Assembly: GCA_003142185.1 (NCBI GenBank)
Contig: PLOR01000095.1
Location: 62,001 to 126,000, forward strand
Reading direction: 5' to 3'
Length of the DNA: 64,000 nucleotides
DNA from: Bryobacterales bacterium
Lineage (GTDB): Bacteria > Acidobacteriota > Terriglobia > Bryobacterales > Bryobacteraceae
Under the pieces are notes generated by a model. It was not told where the DNA came from and made no database searches. It was given only the letters and a program-made list of their open reading frames with translations. The translations under genes were made by a program, and so were the position numbers. Position 1 is the stretch's first letter; each line of letters opens with the position of its first letter. Of this stretch, positions 60,517-64,000 are shown piece after piece.

Positions 60517-61701
60517 ATGCCCTCGAAGCGTATCGGTATCTTGACTGGCGGTGGCGACGTCCCCGGACTGAATTCGGTCATCAAATCGGTTGTCTACCGA
60601 TCCGGTGAAGCCGGATGGGAGGTGATCGGCATCCGGCGCGGCTGGGAAGGACTCACGCACGTCGACCTGCAGGACCCGGCCAGCCGCAGCCGCTATATTC
60701 TGCCGTTGAACCGCGAGAACACCCGCACCATCGACCGCACCGGCGGCACCTACCTGCACAGCTCGCGCACCAACCCGTCCAAGATGTCGAAGCTGCCGCC
60801 GACACTCGAACGCCGCACTTTTCCCTCCCGGGAGAGCACCAAGAAGGGCGTCACTTCCACTGTGTACGATGTCACACCGGCGGTGCTCGAGAACCTGGAA
60901 GCGCTGGGGATCGAGTACCTGGTCGCGATTGGCGGCGACGATACGCTCAGCTATGCGGCTGAGCTGGATCGCCGTGGAGTCAAGGTCGTGGCCGTGCCGA
61001 AAACGATGGACAACGACGTGCGCGGCACCGAGTACTGCATCGGCTTTTCGACCGCCATCACGCGCGCCATGGATGCGATCGAGCGGCAGCGGACCACGGT
61101 CGGTTCGCACGAGCGCATCGGCATCTTCCGCGTGTTCGGCCGCGACGCCGGTTACACCGCGCTCTATACCGCTTATGTGACCTCGGTACGCTGCTGCATC
61201 CCCGAGTACAAAGTGAGTCTGCCGAAGCTGATCGAAATTCTGGTGAACGACAAGAAACACAACCCCAGCAACTACTCGCTGGTGATTCTCTCCGAGGGCG
61301 CGGAGTGGGAAGGCTACATGGTCAAGGAGTACGGCGAGGCGGACGCCTTTGGGCATCGCAAGAAGATGAGCGTGGCCGAAGACCTGTCGACCGAAATCAA
61401 GTCGGCTACCGGCGAGGAAACCATCGTCAGCGACCTGACTTACGACTTGCGCTCCGGCAGCCCGGATTTCGTCGACCGCCTGGTGGCTAATACGTTCGCC
61501 GGCATGGCGATGGACGCCATCGAGGAAGGCAAGAGCGGACTGATGGCCGCCATCAGCGGCGGCTGCTTCACCCTGGTGCCGATTCCCGATCCCAAGCTGG
61601 GTCCGCGGCATGTCGAAGTCGAAACCATGTACAACACCGAGCGCTTCCGGCCGGTCTACGATCACAAGCTCGGATTGCCCATCTTCCTCACCAGGGCCTG
61701 A
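60517..61701 (+). CDS. 6-phosphofructokinase, PPi-dependent type predicted
   Basis: 394 residues, with TAAGGAG upstream. GILTGGGDVPGLN binds the phosphoryl donor. At the two positions that separate donors, the protein has Asp142 (GGDDT) and Lys162 (PKTMDND), the PPi pattern rather than Gly/Gly of the E. coli ATP enzyme. GRDAGYTAL and AEWEGY follow. Reversible fructose 6-phosphate phosphorylation. The PPi call is inference from residues. Confidence 0.88.
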   Translation: MPSKRIGILTGGGDVPGLNSVIKSVVYRSGEAGWEVIGIRRGWEGLTHVDLQDPASRSRYILPLNRENTRTIDRTGGTYLHSSRTNPSKMSKLPPTLERRTFPSRESTKKGVTSTVYDVTPAVLENLEALGIEYLVAIGGDDTLSYAAELDRRGVKVVAVPKTMDNDVRGTEYCIGFSTAITRAMDAIERQRTTVGSHERIGIFRVFGRDAGYTALYTAYVTSVRCCIPEYKVSLPKLIEILVNDKKHNPSNYSLVILSEGAEWEGYMVKEYGEADAFGHRKKMSVAEDLSTEIKSATGEETIVSDLTYDLRSGSPDFVDRLVANTFAGMAMDAIEEGKSGLMAAISGGCFTLVPIPDPKLGPRHVEVETMYNTERFRPVYDHKLGLPIFLTRA

Positions 61702-61704
61702 GGC

Positions 61705-62346
61705 TTGAACTGGAGGCATCTGTTTTCGCGGCGGAGTGCGCGGCTTACCGGCGAGCTGCGCGCCCGCATCCGCGCCTCGTTCGACCGGGCCGCCGGCGAT
61801 GAGGTGCACTTCCCCGCCACCATCGATCCGCGCATTTATCATGTGAAGCTGATTCGCCGGCACCTGGGCGAACTGACCGGGCGGCGAGTGCTCGACGTGG
61901 GCTGCGGTAAAGGCCGCTTCGCCCGCGTTCTGCACGACCAGGAGCCGGCGGCCGAAATCTGCGGGTTGGACCTGTCGCTCGAGATGCTGCGCTTCGCGCC
62001 CGCGGGCGTCTGCGTGTGCGCCGGTTCGATGACCGAGCTGCCGTTTTCGGACGCCGCTTTCGATGCCGCCTATGCTACCGAAAGCCTGGAGCACGCGGTC
62101 GAAATCGACAAAGCCGTGAGCGAGATCTGCCGCGTGGTGAAGCCGGGCGGGCGGATCGTCATTATTGACAAAAACGCCCGCGCAAGCGGACGCCTGCAAA
62201 CGCCCGAATGGGAACGGTGGTTCACCCGCCGCGAACTCGAGGGCCTCTTGAGACGCCACTGCCGCCACGTGGAGAGCCGCGACATATCGTATTGGGAAGA
62301 CGTGCCGCCGGACGGTTTGTTCCTGGCCTGGCTGGCGGTGAAATAA
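61705..62346 (+). CDS. Class I SAM-dependent methyltransferase
   Basis: 213 residues from a TTG at 61705, three bases after the kinase gene. Motif I VLDVGCGKGRFARVL, then CAGSMTELPFSDAAFDAAYATESLEHAV and VVKPGGRIVIIDKNA. Family of small-molecule or sugar methyltransferases; substrate unknown. Coupled to the phosphofructokinase gene. Confidence 0.85.
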   Translation: MNWRHLFSRRSARLTGELRARIRASFDRAAGDEVHFPATIDPRIYHVKLIRRHLGELTGRRVLDVGCGKGRFARVLHDQEPAAEICGLDLSLEMLRFAPAGVCVCAGSMTELPFSDAAFDAAYATESLEHAVEIDKAVSEICRVVKPGGRIVIIDKNARASGRLQTPEWERWFTRRELEGLLRRHCRHVESRDISYWEDVPPDGLFLAWLAVK

Positions 62347-62409
62347 AATGCCAGCCAGTTGCCCTGCATAAATAACGCCCCCATGGCGGAACTAACGACC
62401 AGCAACGAT

Positions 62410-62856
62410 TCACGGAATACGCGGCGTGGTTCGCCGGCCGTTGCTGGTTACCATGACTGGCGCCGGCGCCACGACCGCCGTCCTCACCTCACTGCCCCTA
62501 TCGACGACTACGATCCGAAGAGTCAGCGTGGGCGAGCCGGGACTGCTCACTTGCATGGTGCCGCTGCAGTCGGGGTTGAGGCTGTACGTTCCCGTACCTT
62601 GGCGATCGGGAGCCGTATAACCGGAAATCGATCCGTGAATGTTGTCGGTCTGGGTCAGATTGCCATTGCCGTCGAAGGTGGTCATGGCAACTCCCACGAC
62701 TGTCTCAATCGTGGTGGCGCCTGGGGCTGAAGGCCTCGTGCCGGTGACTGTAAACCCATAGTCGCCCTGCAGGGTGGCATTCGTACAAGTAGTGACGTTG
62801 TCTTGCCCCCAAAGGGCAGTTGCGGTGAGCAGTAATACCGTAAGTGTGATCTTCAT
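62410..62856 (-). CDS. Small secreted hypothetical protein
   Basis: 148 residues. Signal peptide ending TALWGQ; mature part beta-rich (NATLQGDYGFTVTGT, TTFDGNGNLTQTDNI, TGTYSLNPDCSGTM) with a few Cys. Ribosome site GGAGGAG upstream. Converges on the methyltransferase gene. Function unknown. Confidence 0.72.
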   Translation of the reverse strand: MKITLTVLLLTATALWGQDNVTTCTNATLQGDYGFTVTGTRPSAPGATTIETVVGVAMTTFDGNGNLTQTDNIHGSISGYTAPDRQGTGTYSLNPDCSGTMQVSSPGSPTLTLRIVVVDRGSEVRTAVVAPAPVMVTSNGRRTTPRIP

Positions 62857-63098
62857 TTGTCTTCTCCTCCTAAGTGAACGTTGTTGATGAGCATTACTTT
62901 GATCGCTGGCGGCAGCGCCGCAATATCACGATTCAACCTCCCCGCCAGCCCAGGGACGCCGAACACCGCAAGCCCAGCGGGGGCTGTAGAGCGCATATCA
63001 AATCGGGGAAACAGCCGCTGAACCGCAAACCACTTAAACGGCAAATTCGGCCCCATCACCCAAGAGGCGGTGGTGGTGTTGTCCGGTGTCAACCCCGC

Positions 63099-63527
63099 CT
63101 AGCCGCGGCTGAGCTCGATCATGGTCTTCACCGTATCCTGTGCGCCCGCCGGGTTCGTGCGGATGCCGATCTTCACCCCGTTGACGGTGGTAGACAAATC
63201 ACGGGTCGTAGCGTCGGAAGCCCACGAAGCGTTCACGTGCGACTTATACCAATCGGCGACTGTCGCCCGGTCGTCGGTGGTCTGGAACTGATACAGTTGC
63301 GTGTTGACCAGGATGCCCACGCCGGCGTTCGGGTAAGGCGGCGCGACCGCGCGGGCCCAGTCGGGGTAGAGCGGCGCGTTTGCGTCTGTGGCGGCCGCTC
63401 CGGACCGCGAAACGTTGGACGCATCGGGGGCTGTCGTTGTCGAAGTCTTCCCAGAGCAAGCCCCTAAGGCGAGCGCGACCAAAAACGCAGAGCAGGCTAA
63501 CACTGTGCGACGCTTGGATGTCTTCAT
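63099..63527 (-). CDS. Hypothetical lipoprotein
   Basis: 142 residues from the ATG at 63527, with a perfect AGGAGGTAAC before it. Lipobox LALGAC near residue 24, a Thr/Ser-rich linker, then a compact domain (ILVNTQLYQFQTTDDRATVADWYKSHV). Not assigned; the larger upstream ORF is rejected. Confidence 0.78.
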   Translation of the reverse strand: MKTSKRRTVLACSAFLVALALGACSGKTSTTTAPDASNVSRSGAAATDANAPLYPDWARAVAPPYPNAGVGILVNTQLYQFQTTDDRATVADWYKSHVNASWASDATTRDLSTTVNGVKIGIRTNPAGAQDTVKTMIELSRG

Positions 63528-63739
63528 GTTACCTCCTGGCCAGCAGCGCCGGCCGTGATCTAGTGGGAGCTTACGCGACTCCGGAGTTAATGTCGATGGC
63601 CCACAGGTCCCATGTTCCTTGAATGTTTGTCCTCGGCTAACTCGCGCGGCACCAGGCACTTACGGCGCTATGTCTCCGGGTCTGGAGCGTTCAAGCCGAG
63701 GTCCGTCATCGACCGCGGGTGCTATAGTGGACTCCAGTT

Positions 63740-64000
63740 ATGGGCGCCGCCGGCCGCAGACCTCACCGACTCCGCTTCGCCACCTTCGAGGTCGACGCCG
63801 GCTCCCGCGAACTCTTCAAACAAGGCCGCAAGGTCAAGCTTCAGGAACAGCCGTTCGAACTCCTTCTCGCCCTCCTGGAACGGCCCGGCGAGGTTTTGAC
63901 GCGGGAAGAGCTGGAGCAGCGGATCTGGCCGGACGACACGGTGGTGGATTTCGATCGGGGCATTAACCGCGCCATCAATCGCGTCCGTGATGCGCTGGGC
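63740..64000 (+). CDS. CadC/OmpR-type winged-helix regulator (3' partial)
   Basis: 87 codons in view, running off the window. Residues about 12-87 are the DNA-binding winged helix (RLRFATFEVDAGSRELFKQGRKVKLQEQPFELLLALLERPGEVLTREELEQRIWP). The GINRAINRVRDALG segment is the recognition helix. Acidobacteria often join this domain to TPR or WD40 repeats; that part is outside the window. Confidence 0.9.
   Translation, partial: MGAAGRRPHRLRFATFEVDAGSRELFKQGRKVKLQEQPFELLLALLERPGEVLTREELEQRIWPDDTVVDFDRGINRAINRVRDALG

Noticed and set aside
62853-63092. 79-codon minus-strand ORF ending in ATGA with the secreted-protein gene
   Set aside because: Starts at a TTG, no recognisable domain, and the overlap could be chance. 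Left out despite a possible ribosome site.

Overview
The window looks like chromosomal DNA of an Acidobacteriota bacterium of the Solibacter/Bryobacter type. GC is high. Several families are typical of that group: an Oar-like TonB-dependent receptor paired with a VWFA-related secreted protein, a second VWFA-related protein, a secreted protein with a TIGR03437-like tail, DUF6599-like and DUF1080 proteins, and a CadC-type winged-helix regulator. There are no rRNA genes, phage, complete insertion sequences, transposases or CRISPR arrays. Lineage is inferred from gene families alone.

Layout. 1-7.1 kb: 3' part of a CE15 glucuronoyl esterase, a J-domain protein, a TIGR03118-like secreted protein, and two secreted paralogues sharing a BamE-like C-terminal module. 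7.1-7.8 kb: gene-free, with two strong hairpins. 7.8-20 kb: DUF6599-like protein, kdsD, DUF481 outer-membrane protein, amidohydrolase-CIA30 fusion, lipoprotein, then the TonB receptor/VWFA pair. 20-24.1 kb: a coupled minus-strand operon (ornithine cyclodeaminase-like enzyme, queF, methyltransferase) and a vapBC pair. 24.1-32.1 kb: SYLF protein, sirtuin, cold-shock protein, thiL, SRPBCC and ABM proteins, rpsT, an SDR and an S9 peptidase. 32.2-37.9 kb: membrane GT39-like protein, ZIP transporter, then a small motility island (a methyl-accepting protein relic, cheX, cheY, fliM). 38.7-43.4 kb: SPL-type radical SAM protein, queA, msrP-msrQ, an orphan HicB and a small unknown protein. 43.8-46.5 kb: tRNA-Tyr, tRNA-Thr, rpmG, tRNA-Trp, secE, nusG, rplK, interrupted by tRNA relics and a GIY-YIG gene. 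46.8-49.9 kb: arsenic operon arsR-acr3-arsC(broken)-arsC-arsC. 50-64 kb: formyltransferase/deacetylase fusion, CarD, an orphan oxidase subunit III, rsmI, DUF1080, VWFA protein, a surface-polysaccharide-like group (alpha-toroid protein, GT2, PPi-type phosphofructokinase, methyltransferase), two small secreted proteins and the start of a winged-helix regulator.

The most unusual feature is the non-coding DNA. Many intergenic gaps hold short palindromes from several unrelated sequence families, and most occur as two hairpins side by side, like the BIME arrangement of REP elements in enterobacteria. One such palindrome lies in frame inside queA, and one borders the start of the TonB receptor gene. 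The second striking locus is the tRNA-Thr cluster, where 3' halves of tRNA-Thr are repeated around a GIY-YIG nuclease gene and a relic of a second nuclease copy follows. The arsenic operon has three thioredoxin-type arsC copies, one with an in-frame TGA.
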